From positions 1,511,023 to 1,575,022 of the forward strand of contig NZ_JWLJ01000001.1 in NCBI RefSeq assembly GCF_000813985.1: a stretch of 64,000 nt of DNA. The letters are read 5' to 3'. The stretch comes from Ruegeria sp. ANG-R. Its GTDB lineage: Bacteria; Pseudomonadota; Alphaproteobacteria; Rhodobacterales; Rhodobacteraceae. A program made the translations under genes and the position numbers. Each line of letters starts with the position of its first letter. Position 1 is the stretch's first letter. Shown here piece after piece: positions 34,920 to 43,574 of this stretch. Under the pieces are notes generated by a model, which did not search any database, was not told the DNA's origin, and worked only from the letters and a program-made list of their open reading frames with translations.

Positions 34920-35407
34920 TGCCCAAGATTGACCTTTCCCAAATCCCGTTTCGGAATGGTTCGGGTTATCCCGGCAAGCTGGCGAAAGCGGGCGACGACC
35001 GTTACGTCCAACCCTTGGGTGACGCGAACGGCCTGACGCAATTTGGCGTCAACATCGTGCGCCTCGAACCGGGCGGCCTCTCTTCACTGCGCCACTACCA
35101 CATGGAGCAGGACGAGTTCGCCATCATGCTCAGTGGCACATGCACGCTGATCGACGACGATGGGGAACACGAGATGCTGCCGGGCGACTGCGCGGCCTGG
35201 CCCGCCGGTGAGGCCAATGGCCATCACCTTGTGAACAAGACCGATGCGCCCGCGACCTTTCTGGTGGTGGGCACACGGACCCCGACCGAGACCGGCTATT
35301 ATAGCGACCTAGACATGATGGTGAAGTTTGACCCCGACGGTTTTGCCTTCACCCGCAAGGATGGCAGCCCGCTGACGGCTGACCAGATTGGAGATGACAA
35401 TGACTGA
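34919..35407 (+). CDS. Cupin domain protein
   Basis: A 162-residue single-domain cupin. RHYHMEQDEFAIMLSGTCTL is motif 1 (HxH and Glu ligands) and PGDCAAWPAGEANGHHLVN is motif 2 (G-x-x-H), so a metal site is complete. It overlaps fadA by 1 nt and fadB by 8 nt, showing tight integration in the beta-oxidation operon. A role in that pathway is not established; many such cupins are isomerases, dioxygenases or sensors. Confidence 0.82.
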   Translation: MPKIDLSQIPFRNGSGYPGKLAKAGDDRYVQPLGDANGLTQFGVNIVRLEPGGLSSLRHYHMEQDEFAIMLSGTCTLIDDDGEHEMLPGDCAAWPAGEANGHHLVNKTDAPATFLVVGTRTPTETGYYSDLDMMVKFDPDGFAFTRKDGSPLTADQIGDDND

Positions 35408-37601
35408 TTTCACCCTCAGCACAGACGCAGACGGCGTCGCCTTCATCACCTGGGACGCCCAGGGCAAATCCATGAACGTTCTGACCCGCGAGGCCTTTCA
35501 GGAGGTTAGCCAGCTGATCGATCAGGCGCTGGCGGATGATGAGATCAAGGGCGTCGTCATCACCAGCGGCAAGGAAGGCTCGTTCGCGGGCGGAATGGAC
35601 CTCGGCACGCTTGCCACGATCCGTCAGGAAGCCGGGGACGAGCCCGCGCAGGCGCTATTCGACTTCGTCATGGGCGGTCACCACATCCTGCGTAAGCTGG
35701 AACTGGCGGGCATGGACCCCAAGTCCAAGAAGGGCGGCAAGCCCGTGGCCTGCGCCATCAACGGCACTTGCGCAGGGATTGGCACCGAGATCGCGTTGGC
35801 CTGCCATCACCGCGTGATGACCAGCAATCCCAAGGCCAAAATCGGCTTGCCCGAGATTCTGCTTGGCATCTTCCCCGGCGGGGGCGGCACCATGCGGTAC
35901 AGCCGTATGGTCGGCGCGATGGCCGCAGCTCCGGTGCTGTTGGAAGGCAAGATGATGGACCCGAAGAAGGCCAAAGGCGCGCAGTTGATCGACGCGGTTG
36001 CGGATGATCCGGTTGCCGCAGCGAAGGAATGGGTTCTGAACGCCAAGGATGCCGATCTGGTCAAGCCGTGGGACGCGAAGGGCTATAAGATGCCCGGCGG
36101 CGCGCCTTATCACCCTGCTGGATTCATGACCTTCGTCGGTGCGAACGCGATGGTGAACGGCAAGACCCAAGGCGCCTTCCCGGCGGCCAAAGCCCTGCTA
36201 AGCTCGATCTACGAAGGGGCGCTGGTGGACTTCGACACCGCCCTTAAGATTGAGGCGCGCTGGTTCACCAACGTGCTGATGAACCCGTCGTCTTCCGCCA
36301 TGATCCGGTCGCTGTTCCTGAACAAGGAAGCGTTGGAAAAAGGCGCGGTGCGGCCAAAGGATGTTCCCGATCAGCGGGTCAAGAAGATCGGCGTTCTGGG
36401 CGCTGGTATGATGGGTGCTGGTATCGCTCTGGTCTCGGCCCAGGCCGGGATGGAGGTTGTTCTGGTCGACCGTGATCAGGCCGCCGCCGACAAGGGCAAA
36501 GCCTATAGCGAAAGCTACATGGACAAAGGCATCAAGCGTGGCAAAGCCACGGCTGAGAAAAAAGAAGCCCTGCTGGCGCGCATCACCGCGACCCCTGATC
36601 TGGAGCATCTGAAAGGCTGTGACCTGATCATTGAGGCCGTCTTCGAAGACCCGGGCGTCAAGGCCGAGATGACCCAAAAGGTCGAGGCGATCATTCCCGA
36701 GGATTGCATCTTTGCGTCAAATACCTCGACCCTACCGATCACCGATCTGGCCAAGGCGAGCGTGCGGCCCGAGCAATTCATCGGCATCCATTTCTTCTCA
36801 CCGGTTGAGAAGATGTTCCTGGTCGAGATCATCAAAGGCAAGGAGACCGGGGATCGCGCGGTGGCTAAGGCGCTGGACTATGTGCGCCAGATCCGCAAAA
36901 CGCCGATCGTGGTCAACGATGCACGCTTCTTCTATGCGAACCGCTGCATCATTCCGTACATCAACGAAGGCGTGCGTATGATCGCCGAGGGCGTGAACCC
37001 TGTGCTGATCGATAACGCGGCGCGTCAGCTGGGCTTTCCGGTTGGACCGATCCAGTTGACCGACGAAACCTCGATTGATCTGGGCGCGAAAATTGCCCGC
37101 GCAACGAAGGCGGCGATGGGCGATGCCTATCCGGAAAGCCCCTCGGACGATCTCATCTTCTGGATGGAAGAACAGGGCCGTCTGGGCCGCAAGGCCAATG
37201 CGGGTTTCTTCGACTATGACGAGAAGGGTAAGCGCGTCGAATACTGGAAAGGTCTGAAGGACAAGTATCCGTTGGCTGCGGAGCAACCTGACCTGATCGA
37301 AGTGCAGGAACGCCTGATGTTCGCACAGGTTCTGGAAGCCGTCCGCGCGTTGGAAGAAGGCGTTCTTGAAGACATCCGCGAAGGCGACGTTGGCGCGATC
37401 CTGGGTTGGGGCTTTGCACCCTGGTCCGGAGGCCCACTGAGCTGGCTGGACATCATCGGTACGCCTTACGCTGCCGAGCGTTGTGATCAGCTGGCCGAGG
37501 CTTATGGCGAGCGCTTCACCTGTCCACCGCTGCTGTGTGAAATGGCCGAAAAAGGGCAGAGCTTCTATGGTCGCTTCAACCCTGAAGCGCAGGCAGCTTA
37601 A
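35400..37601 (+). CDS. fadB: Trifunctional-type enoyl-CoA hydratase/3-hydroxyacyl-CoA dehydrogenase
   Basis: A 733-residue fatty-acid oxidation alpha-subunit. The N-terminal crotonase domain (about 1-300) has the oxyanion and acid/base region GTCAGIGTEIALACHHRV and KIGLPEILLGIFPGGGGTMR. The NAD-binding dehydrogenase domain starts KKIGVLGAGMMGAGIALVSA near residue 325, with IFASNTSTLPIT and GIHFFSPVEKM, and a C-terminal helical domain follows. ATG 35400 has GGAG 6 nt upstream; ATG 35394 is possible. It is the last gene of the operon and is followed by a strong hairpin. Confidence 0.93.
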   Translation: MTDFTLSTDADGVAFITWDAQGKSMNVLTREAFQEVSQLIDQALADDEIKGVVITSGKEGSFAGGMDLGTLATIRQEAGDEPAQALFDFVMGGHHILRKLELAGMDPKSKKGGKPVACAINGTCAGIGTEIALACHHRVMTSNPKAKIGLPEILLGIFPGGGGTMRYSRMVGAMAAAPVLLEGKMMDPKKAKGAQLIDAVADDPVAAAKEWVLNAKDADLVKPWDAKGYKMPGGAPYHPAGFMTFVGANAMVNGKTQGAFPAAKALLSSIYEGALVDFDTALKIEARWFTNVLMNPSSSAMIRSLFLNKEALEKGAVRPKDVPDQRVKKIGVLGAGMMGAGIALVSAQAGMEVVLVDRDQAAADKGKAYSESYMDKGIKRGKATAEKKEALLARITATPDLEHLKGCDLIIEAVFEDPGVKAEMTQKVEAIIPEDCIFASNTSTLPITDLAKASVRPEQFIGIHFFSPVEKMFLVEIIKGKETGDRAVAKALDYVRQIRKTPIVVNDARFFYANRCIIPYINEGVRMIAEGVNPVLIDNAARQLGFPVGPIQLTDETSIDLGAKIARATKAAMGDAYPESPSDDLIFWMEEQGRLGRKANAGFFDYDEKGKRVEYWKGLKDKYPLAAEQPDLIEVQERLMFAQVLEAVRALEEGVLEDIREGDVGAILGWGFAPWSGGPLSWLDIIGTPYAAERCDQLAEAYGERFTCPPLLCEMAEKGQSFYGRFNPEAQAA

Positions 37602-37606
37602 CAAGA

Positions 37607-37645
37607 TGACGCGGGTGCATGACATCATGCGCCCGCATCTTTCTC
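37607..37645. terminator. Terminator hairpin after fadB
   Basis: GCGGGTGCAT (37611-37620) pairs with ATGCGCCCGC (37627-37636), with one G-U pair and a 6-nt loop, then ATCTTTCTC. It starts 10 nt after the fadB stop and lies between convergent genes. Confidence 0.75.
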
Positions 37646-37654
37646 ATAAATGTT

Positions 37655-38431
37655 TCATTGCAGCTGCCATTCGGACCGCAGAAACAGCACGGGCATATCG
37701 GGCCGCCCCGGACGCCCCGGTCGGCGTATCCCCAACGGAGGACGGATCGGGAAAATCGGCTCTGTGGGGATGGGTGCGGGCAGCGCCGCCAACGGGTTAG
37801 CCAACGCCGAGATATCGCCCTTGCTTACAACGGCCTCGATCAGGAGGTCGGCGTGCTCGGCATCGGCCACCTCGTAGGGCTCGGTATTTTGGCCAGATGC
37901 GGAAACCATGCGGCCGGACGGGCAATAGACCTGAAACCCACCTTCAATAAAAACCAACTCATCCTGATCGAAAAACAATGAAGTCACGTCGAATGTTTGC
38001 GCTGGTGTATCGGATTTCAGACGCCCTACCCCGCTCAGCATCCGGGCCGGGATGATCGAAATCCCCTCAATCCCGACGCCAAGTTTGCCCTGATCCAACG
38101 CCATTCCCTGTTCCGGCATCAGCCAGACAGGTCTTCCGTTAAACGCAGCACGGGATGGAACAAGAACCGGCAGATGCTCTGGTCGACGCTCATCTCCCGA
38201 AACGATGATCTGATCGGCGCGGACGCGCCTCAGTTCTTGGAACCCGTGATCCAGTGTCCGAACCAGATCGCCGGCGACCAGTCTTTCCACCAGCTTCCAG
38301 CCACTGGTTGTGGCCACCTTGGTTCCGTGCAGCAATCCCCCACGGCGCGCTGACGCCGCCTTTTCTGCAAAGGCCTGAACGCCTTTGACTTCACGTTTCG
38401 AATACCCCGAAACACTCACTAACTCTAACAC
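37655..38431 (-). CDS. Hint domain-containing protein
   Basis: A 258-residue protein with a Hedgehog/intein (Hint) domain. The block LLHGTKVATTSGWKLVERLV, followed by AGDLVRTLDHGFQELRRVR, matches the start of Rhodobacterales Hint proteins (normally CFTPGTLI-type, then V-E-D-L-x-x-G-D-x-V-L-T). Here the position of the self-splicing cysteine is leucine/histidine, so autoproteolysis is doubtful. The C-terminal tail is proline-rich. GTG 38431 was chosen since AGGGGG lies 7 nt before it; the longer TTG start at 38458 is less supported. Function is unknown. It converges on fadB. Confidence 0.75.
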   Translation of the reverse strand: MLELVSVSGYSKREVKGVQAFAEKAASARRGGLLHGTKVATTSGWKLVERLVAGDLVRTLDHGFQELRRVRADQIIVSGDERRPEHLPVLVPSRAAFNGRPVWLMPEQGMALDQGKLGVGIEGISIIPARMLSGVGRLKSDTPAQTFDVTSLFFDQDELVFIEGGFQVYCPSGRMVSASGQNTEPYEVADAEHADLLIEAVVSKGDISALANPLAALPAPIPTEPIFPIRPPLGIRRPGRPGRPDMPVLFLRSEWQLQ

Positions 38432-38520
38432 GTGCCTTCCCCCTGTTGGCACCTTCAAATAACTCAGAAGGTTATAATTATTGTGCCCCAGGGTGACTTA
38501 GTTTTGCCACATTTAGGTCT

Positions 38521-38546
38521 AAATTGAGTCTTCTTCGCCTCAATTT
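38521..38546. other. Inverted repeat before the Hint gene
   Basis: AAATTGAG and CTCAATTT form a perfect 8-bp inverted repeat with a 10-nt spacer in an AT-rich gap between the Hint gene start and the EamA gene end. It may be an operator for the Hint gene or the EamA transcript terminator hairpin. The evidence is only the repeat. Confidence 0.35.
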
Positions 38547-38644
38547 CGCAGTTTTTAGTAAACAAATAAGCGCTTCAAAATAGCTTTAGACACCCAATGG
38601 AAACGACATCGGGGCCAATAACCGGTGACGAATCTGGGCTGCCC

Positions 38645-39583
38645 TCACTCGGCCGCTTGCGGCGTCGAGGATATCTGCCTTTCCCGCCAACCCAGCAACA
38701 CCCCGGCAGCGGCGATCATGCCAATGCCGACAATCTGCATTAAGCCAACTGACTGTCCCAACGCCACCCAGGCAAACAATGGACCGAAGATCATGACCGA
38801 GTATTCGAAGACCGCGACATAAGATGGCTCTCCAAGCTGATAGGCTTTGATCAGCATAAATACGGCAATTGTTGAGCCCACCGCTTGAATCACAACCCAG
38901 GGCAACGCCTCCTGCATCGGCCAGACCCAGCCGCGCATAGCAAACCCATCCGCCCCCGCAGGCACCCCAATCGGGTAAAGCGCCAGCCAGATCAAACCGA
39001 TCCCGCCCGCAAGCGCAAGGGTCACGACCATCGCTGCCAGCAGCGCAACAGTGCTTTCGTTCGCACAGTGGGTCCGTGTCACAACCGCGCTGAGCGCATA
39101 GAAGAATCCACCCGCCACGGGCAGCAGCGTCCTGAAGTCAAACGCCGTCGGATCGGGCTGCAGAACGCACAGAATTCCTGAGAACCCCAACAAAACAGCC
39201 CCAATTCGCCAAGGACCTATATGCTGTTTTAGTAACAGTGCCGAAACCAGCAGCACAAAGATCGGGGATGTAAACAATCCCGCCAATGCCTGCGCAATGG
39301 GCATCAACGCCAGCGCGCTGAAATAAAAAAGCATCGCCAGAGTGATAAGAACGCTTCGTACAGCAACGACGCCATATCGACGTGGCCATAGCGTTCCCAA
39401 ACCCAACATTGAGAGCACGGCTATCAGCGGCAGCATCAGCAAAGCGCGGCTCAGGTGAAACTGCCAGAGCCCGATACTTTCGGCCACACGGATCACAAAG
39501 TTGTCGATCACCCCGATAATCGACATCGCCGCGACCATCAGCAACGACGCCAGTACCGAATGGGTTGGTTGTTGTGATTGCAT
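38645..39583 (-). CDS. EamA/DMT superfamily transporter
   Basis: A 312-residue protein with ten hydrophobic segments in two EamA repeats, e.g. LASLLMVAAMSIIGVIDNFV, ALALMPIAQALAGLFTSPIF and YVAVFEYSVMIFGPLFAWVA. The 10-TM drug/metabolite exporters of this layout export amino acids or related metabolites; the substrate is unknown. ATG 39583 (MQSQQPTHS) was chosen over a longer frame with a leader of improbable composition. It diverges from the membrane protein gene at 39732. Confidence 0.86.
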   Translation of the reverse strand: MQSQQPTHSVLASLLMVAAMSIIGVIDNFVIRVAESIGLWQFHLSRALLMLPLIAVLSMLGLGTLWPRRYGVVAVRSVLITLAMLFYFSALALMPIAQALAGLFTSPIFVLLVSALLLKQHIGPWRIGAVLLGFSGILCVLQPDPTAFDFRTLLPVAGGFFYALSAVVTRTHCANESTVALLAAMVVTLALAGGIGLIWLALYPIGVPAGADGFAMRGWVWPMQEALPWVVIQAVGSTIAVFMLIKAYQLGEPSYVAVFEYSVMIFGPLFAWVALGQSVGLMQIVGIGMIAAAGVLLGWRERQISSTPQAAE

Positions 39584-39657
39584 CCTTGCCTCTGTCCCAG
39601 AACCGCAAGTTTCGGCTTGAACTCTGTCCGGCACAGTCAGCACAATTCGCCAACCAT

Positions 39658-39674
39658 GCGCAACAGGTTTGCGC
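39658..39674. promoter_or_regulatory. Short palindrome in a divergent promoter region
   Basis: GCGCAA-N5-TTGCGC is a perfect inverted repeat between the EamA transporter gene and the M48-like gene. It is a plausible operator site for one or both genes, but no regulator is suggested. Confidence 0.3.
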
Positions 39675-39731
39675 CTCTGGTTTTTGCCATGCTAAGCTTG
39701 GTGCAAAATAATACTCGAGCAGCATTACCCG

Positions 39732-40745
39732 ATGACCGCACTCAAACAGTACCAGCGGATCGAAGCCACCGGTCTGTGGCGCCCCTCGCCCGACGAACAA
39801 CGGCGCGAGGTCGTGGTCTCGATTGGTGAAGCGACTCTGACGATCTCGGATTTCAATGACAGCGCCCTTACCCACTGGTCGCTGGCCGCGCTAGAGAGGC
39901 AGAACCCGGGGGCCTACCCCGCTGTCTTCAATCCGGATGGCGATCCGGGTGAAACGCTCGAACTTGCGCAATCCGAATCCACTATGATCGATGCAATTGA
40001 CCGGCTTCAACGCGCCATCGACCGCGCCAGACCGCATCCAGGGCGGCTGCGCTGGCTCAGCGTTGCCGGCGTGGTCCTTGCAGTGGTCGGCGTGCTGTTG
40101 CTTTGGCTGCCCAGCGCGTTGCAGCGGCACGTCGTTGCCGTGGTACCCGAGATCAAGAGGCAGGAAATCGGCGATACGATCCTGCATCGGATCGAGAGAG
40201 TATCCGGCAAGGCCTGTTCTTCGCCGGATGCGCAGGAGTCGCTGAATCGGTTGGCAAAGCGAACCGGTGTCCGGCAAATCGTGATCTTACCCGCCGGATT
40301 GCCCGACAGCCTGAGCCTGCCGGGTGGAACCGTCTTACTAAACCGGGCACTGGTCGAGGATCACGAAGACCCCGCCGTTGCTGCGGGTTACGTGATCGCC
40401 GCGCGGGCACGCGCAATGTATCAGGACCCGCTGGACGACCTTTTGGATCGCACAGGCCCAACCGCCGCATTCCGGCTGTTGACCACCGGAGAATTGACGT
40501 CCGAAATCGTAGACACCTATACCGAAGAGGTTCTCGCAGAACCTCAACCCGAGATCAGCGACAATGATCTGTTGGCCGTTTTTGCCCGTGCCGCCCTGCC
40601 CTCGACGCCCTACGCCTATGCGCGCGACATCACGGGCGAGACGGTACTGGGCCTGATTGAGGCCGACCCGATGGCGGGCCGCACTGTTGAGCAGGTGTTG
40701 CCGGACCGGGATTGGGTCCGGCTGCAGAATATTTGCGGTCAGTAG
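39732..40745 (+). CDS. Membrane protein with degenerate M48-protease-like domain
   Basis: A 337-residue protein with one membrane segment at about 107-127 and a cytoplasmic or periplasmic C-terminal domain. SLPGGTVLLNRALVEDHEDP (about 195-214) then AVAAGYVIAARARAM closely resembles the M48 peptidase run LPGG-x-V-x-x-x-x-x-L followed by A-x-V-L-A-H-E-x-x-H. However, the zinc motif HExxH is absent; AARARA stands there instead. Two extra features are an N-terminal beta-rich domain (about 25-90) and IVILPAGLPDS. I infer an M48-derived protein without protease activity. It converges on upp. Confidence 0.6.
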   Translation: MTALKQYQRIEATGLWRPSPDEQRREVVVSIGEATLTISDFNDSALTHWSLAALERQNPGAYPAVFNPDGDPGETLELAQSESTMIDAIDRLQRAIDRARPHPGRLRWLSVAGVVLAVVGVLLLWLPSALQRHVVAVVPEIKRQEIGDTILHRIERVSGKACSSPDAQESLNRLAKRTGVRQIVILPAGLPDSLSLPGGTVLLNRALVEDHEDPAVAAGYVIAARARAMYQDPLDDLLDRTGPTAAFRLLTTGELTSEIVDTYTEEVLAEPQPEISDNDLLAVFARAALPSTPYAYARDITGETVLGLIEADPMAGRTVEQVLPDRDWVRLQNICGQ

Positions 40746-40750
40746 ACCAT

Positions 40751-41383
40751 CTATTTGGTTCCGAACATCCGGTCCCCGGCATCACCCAGCCCCGGCATGA
40801 TGTAGCCCTTGGAATTCAGCTCACGATCCAGAGCCGCAGTGACAATGTGCACGTCCGGGTGAGCCTCTTTCATACGCGCAACGCCCTCGGGTGAGGCCAG
40901 CAGACAGAGGAAGCGGATATCCGTGGCACCGGCCTGCTTCAGAAGATCGATGGCCGCCGCCGAACTGTTCCCGGTAGCCAGCATTGGATCAACCGCGATG
41001 ACCAGACGATCTTTCAGACCTTCGGGCGCCTTGAAGTAATACTGAACGGGCTCAAGCGTTTGTTCGTCACGATACAGACCGACAAACCCCACACGGGCCG
41101 AGGGGATCAGTTCCAGAACGCCATCCAGCATCCCGTTTCCGGCCCGCAGGATCGAGACCAGAGCCAACTTCTTGCCAGCAAGTATCGGCGCGTCCATCTC
41201 TTCCATCGGTGTCTCGATGTGCCGCGTGGTCAGTGGCATTTCGCGGGTGACCTCATAGGCCAGCAGCAGCGTGATCTCGCGCAGCAACTGCCGGAACGCG
41301 GCGGTCGAGGTGCCCTTGTCCCGCATGAGCGTCAGTTTGTGTTGCACCAGCGGGTGATCGACGACGGTCAGGTGATCGCTCAT
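40751..41383 (-). CDS. upp: Uracil phosphoribosyltransferase
   Basis: A 210-residue type I PRTase that makes UMP from uracil and [44 protein letters not shown] (the 13-residue PRPP motif with DPMLATG) and [15 protein letters not shown] at the C terminus are diagnostic. It is the last gene of a five-gene salvage operon and overlaps add by 4 nt. Confidence 0.95.
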   Translation of the reverse strand: MSDHLTVVDHPLVQHKLTLMRDKGTSTAAFRQLLREITLLLAYEVTREMPLTTRHIETPMEEMDAPILAGKKLALVSILRAGNGMLDGVLELIPSARVGFVGLYRDEQTLEPVQYYFKAPEGLKDRLVIAVDPMLATGNSSAAAIDLLKQAGATDIRFLCLLASPEGVARMKEAHPDVHIVTAALDRELNSKGYIMPGLGDAGDRMFGTK

Positions 41384-42366
41384 GATGTCTCCAGTCTTTT
41401 CTTGACCCGCGCGCGGGTCTCTTCATCGCAAAAGGCCGCGTTCAGGGCCGTTTCATTCAACGCAGCAAACTCCTCGGCCTGCCAGCCGAACGCTGCGCTC
41501 AGCATCTCATATTCGCGTCGCATCGTAGTATGGAAAAACGGTGGATCGTCGGTGGAAACCGTGACCTTCACGCCCGCATCGCGCAATCGCGCAATCGGAT
41601 GAGCCGCAAAATCCGGAAACAGGCCGAGCACGACATTTGAACCCGGACAGACCTCAAGCGTGATGCCCCGGTCGACCAACTCGCGCACAAGGTCCGGATC
41701 TTCGATGGCGCGGACACCATGGCCCACGCGCTCGACCTCAAGATCACGGACGGCATCCCGCACACTTTCGGGGCCACCGAACTCACCCGCATGGGTGGTC
41801 AGCCGCAATCCGGCCTCGCGTGCGCAGTCGAAAGCCCATTTGAAATCGCCCTGGGTTCCGACGGCTTCGTTGCCGCCCATGCCAAAGCCGGTGATCCAGC
41901 TACCGGCGGTTTCAGCCGCACAATGAGCGCTGCGCTTTGCCTGTTCGGGCCCGAAATGGCGTACGCAGGTAATGACGCCACGAAGGGTGATACCAAACTT
42001 GCGCTCGGCCTCATCTGCGGCCTCCTGAATCGCGGTCAGATAGTCCTTCCACGCCTGCAAATCGCCACCGCCGCAGAAATCAGGGCTAAGGAAGGTTTCA
42101 GAATATACCACACCGTTTGCGGCACTCTCCTCGAGAATGGCCAGGGTCAGGCGGCGGAAGTCTTCCGGTGTCTTCAATACCTCACACGCAGCCTCATACA
42201 CACTGAGGAAATGCGCGAAGTCACGGAAATCGTAGGACCCATCGGGCTTGAAGATCCCGCTCAAATCCACCCGCTTCTCATGGGCCAGTTGCCGGATGAA
42301 GGCAGGGGGCGCAGCGCCTTCATGATGCAGGTGCAGTTCGATCTTGGGTAGGTCGGCGACGGTCAT
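41380..42366 (-). CDS. add: Adenosine deaminase
   Basis: A 328-residue TIM-barrel hydrolase. [20 protein letters not shown] gives the two N-terminal zinc histidines (HLHxxG variant), [15 protein letters not shown] a further zinc/substrate His and Glu, and [15 protein letters not shown] the catalytic aspartates. It deaminates adenosine or deoxyadenosine. The sequence ELHLHHEGA differs from the common ELHVHLDGA, a natural variation in this group. It overlaps deoB and upp by 4 nt each. Confidence 0.9.
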   Translation of the reverse strand: MTVADLPKIELHLHHEGAAPPAFIRQLAHEKRVDLSGIFKPDGSYDFRDFAHFLSVYEAACEVLKTPEDFRRLTLAILEESAANGVVYSETFLSPDFCGGGDLQAWKDYLTAIQEAADEAERKFGITLRGVITCVRHFGPEQAKRSAHCAAETAGSWITGFGMGGNEAVGTQGDFKWAFDCAREAGLRLTTHAGEFGGPESVRDAVRDLEVERVGHGVRAIEDPDLVRELVDRGITLEVCPGSNVVLGLFPDFAAHPIARLRDAGVKVTVSTDDPPFFHTTMRREYEMLSAAFGWQAEEFAALNETALNAAFCDEETRARVKKRLETS

Positions 42367-43574
42367 ATGAAGGTCCTTCCCGGCCCCTGTGCCGGAATAT
42401 TCAGATGATGCGCGATACTGGCCGCGACATCGGCAAAATTGACCTGACCAATTTCGCCCGAACCTTGACCTGCGATCAGCACAGGCACTTGTTCACGTGT
42501 GTGATCGGTCCCGCTCCAACTGGGGTCGTTACCGTGGTCTGCGGTCAGCAGCATCAGATCACCCGGACGCAGCTTTTGCAGGATCATTCCGATCTCGCGA
42601 TCGAACCATTCCAGCGCGCTTGCATAACCGCTGATATCGCGGCGGTGACCATAGAGACTATCGAACTCGACGAAATTGGCAAAGGTCAGACTACCGTCTT
42701 CGGCCTCGTCAACCAGATCGGACAGGTGGCACATCAAATCCGCATCGGAGCCTTTTCGCAGCGTGTCGATTCCCTGCATCGAGAAAATGTCGCCAATTTT
42801 TCCAACCGCATGAACATGGCGACCGGCGTCCTGTGCCCAATTGGTCAGCACCGGTGCCGGTGGAAGGATGGCAAAATCTTTTCGGTTATTGGTGCGTGTA
42901 AATCCGAGTTCCGGCGTACCGACAAAAGGCCGGGCGATGACCCGGCCCACTTTCATCTCGTGCAATCGTGGCGCAAGGGCGCGGCACATATCCAGCAACC
43001 GATCAAGCCCAAAGCTTTCTTCGTGCGCCGCAATCTGGAAAACGCTGTCGGCTGATGTGTAGCAGATCGGCCAGCCGCTCCGCATGTGCTCGGCACCCAG
43101 ATCAGCGATAATTGTCGTGCCAGACGCGTGGCAGTTGCCCAAGATATCCTCGGTCCCAGCTGCCTGTGCGGCGGCTGAACTAAGCTCGGCAGAAAAAGCG
43201 GGCGTCGTATCCGGGAAGTAATGCCAATCCCACGGCACGGGCAAACCGGCCAGTTCCCAATGCCCGGAGGGCGTATCCTTACCCGGCGAATACTCCCGCG
43301 CGCAACCCCATAAGCCGGTCGGCTCGGCGTCGAGCCCAGGTGTTGGGGCACCCGAAGCCAATCGCGTCGCCGCACCCAACCCCAGGGCATCCAGATTGGG
43401 CAGATGCAACGGACCCGAACGCCCCGCTTCCGCGCGCCCTTCGGCACAGGCCTGTGCGATATGGGCCACCGTATTCGCGCCCGTGTCGGGTGTGGTTCCG
43501 TTGAAGAACTGACCAGCATCCTGCGCCCCGCCGATACCAACCGAATCCATAACGACAAGGAAAGCACGGCTCAT
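42363..43574 (-). CDS. deoB: Phosphopentomutase
   Basis: A 403-residue alkaline phosphatase-superfamily enzyme interconverting (deoxy)ribose 1-phosphate and 5-phosphate. SRAFLVVMDSVGIGGAQDAGQF contains the first metal ligand, GKDTPSGHWELAG the phosphorylated threonine, and LLTADHGNDPSWSGTDHTRE the C-terminal metal ligands. It lies between deoA and add with 4-nt overlaps. Confidence 0.95.
   Translation of the reverse strand: MSRAFLVVMDSVGIGGAQDAGQFFNGTTPDTGANTVAHIAQACAEGRAEAGRSGPLHLPNLDALGLGAATRLASGAPTPGLDAEPTGLWGCAREYSPGKDTPSGHWELAGLPVPWDWHYFPDTTPAFSAELSSAAAQAAGTEDILGNCHASGTTIIADLGAEHMRSGWPICYTSADSVFQIAAHEESFGLDRLLDMCRALAPRLHEMKVGRVIARPFVGTPELGFTRTNNRKDFAILPPAPVLTNWAQDAGRHVHAVGKIGDIFSMQGIDTLRKGSDADLMCHLSDLVDEAEDGSLTFANFVEFDSLYGHRRDISGYASALEWFDREIGMILQKLRPGDLMLLTADHGNDPSWSGTDHTREQVPVLIAGQGSGEIGQVNFADVAASIAHHLNIPAQGPGRTFI

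Noticed and set aside
37655..38458. TTG 38458 as Hint protein start
   Set aside because: GTG 38431 has AGGGGG at a proper 7-nt distance; the TTG has no Shine-Dalgarno.
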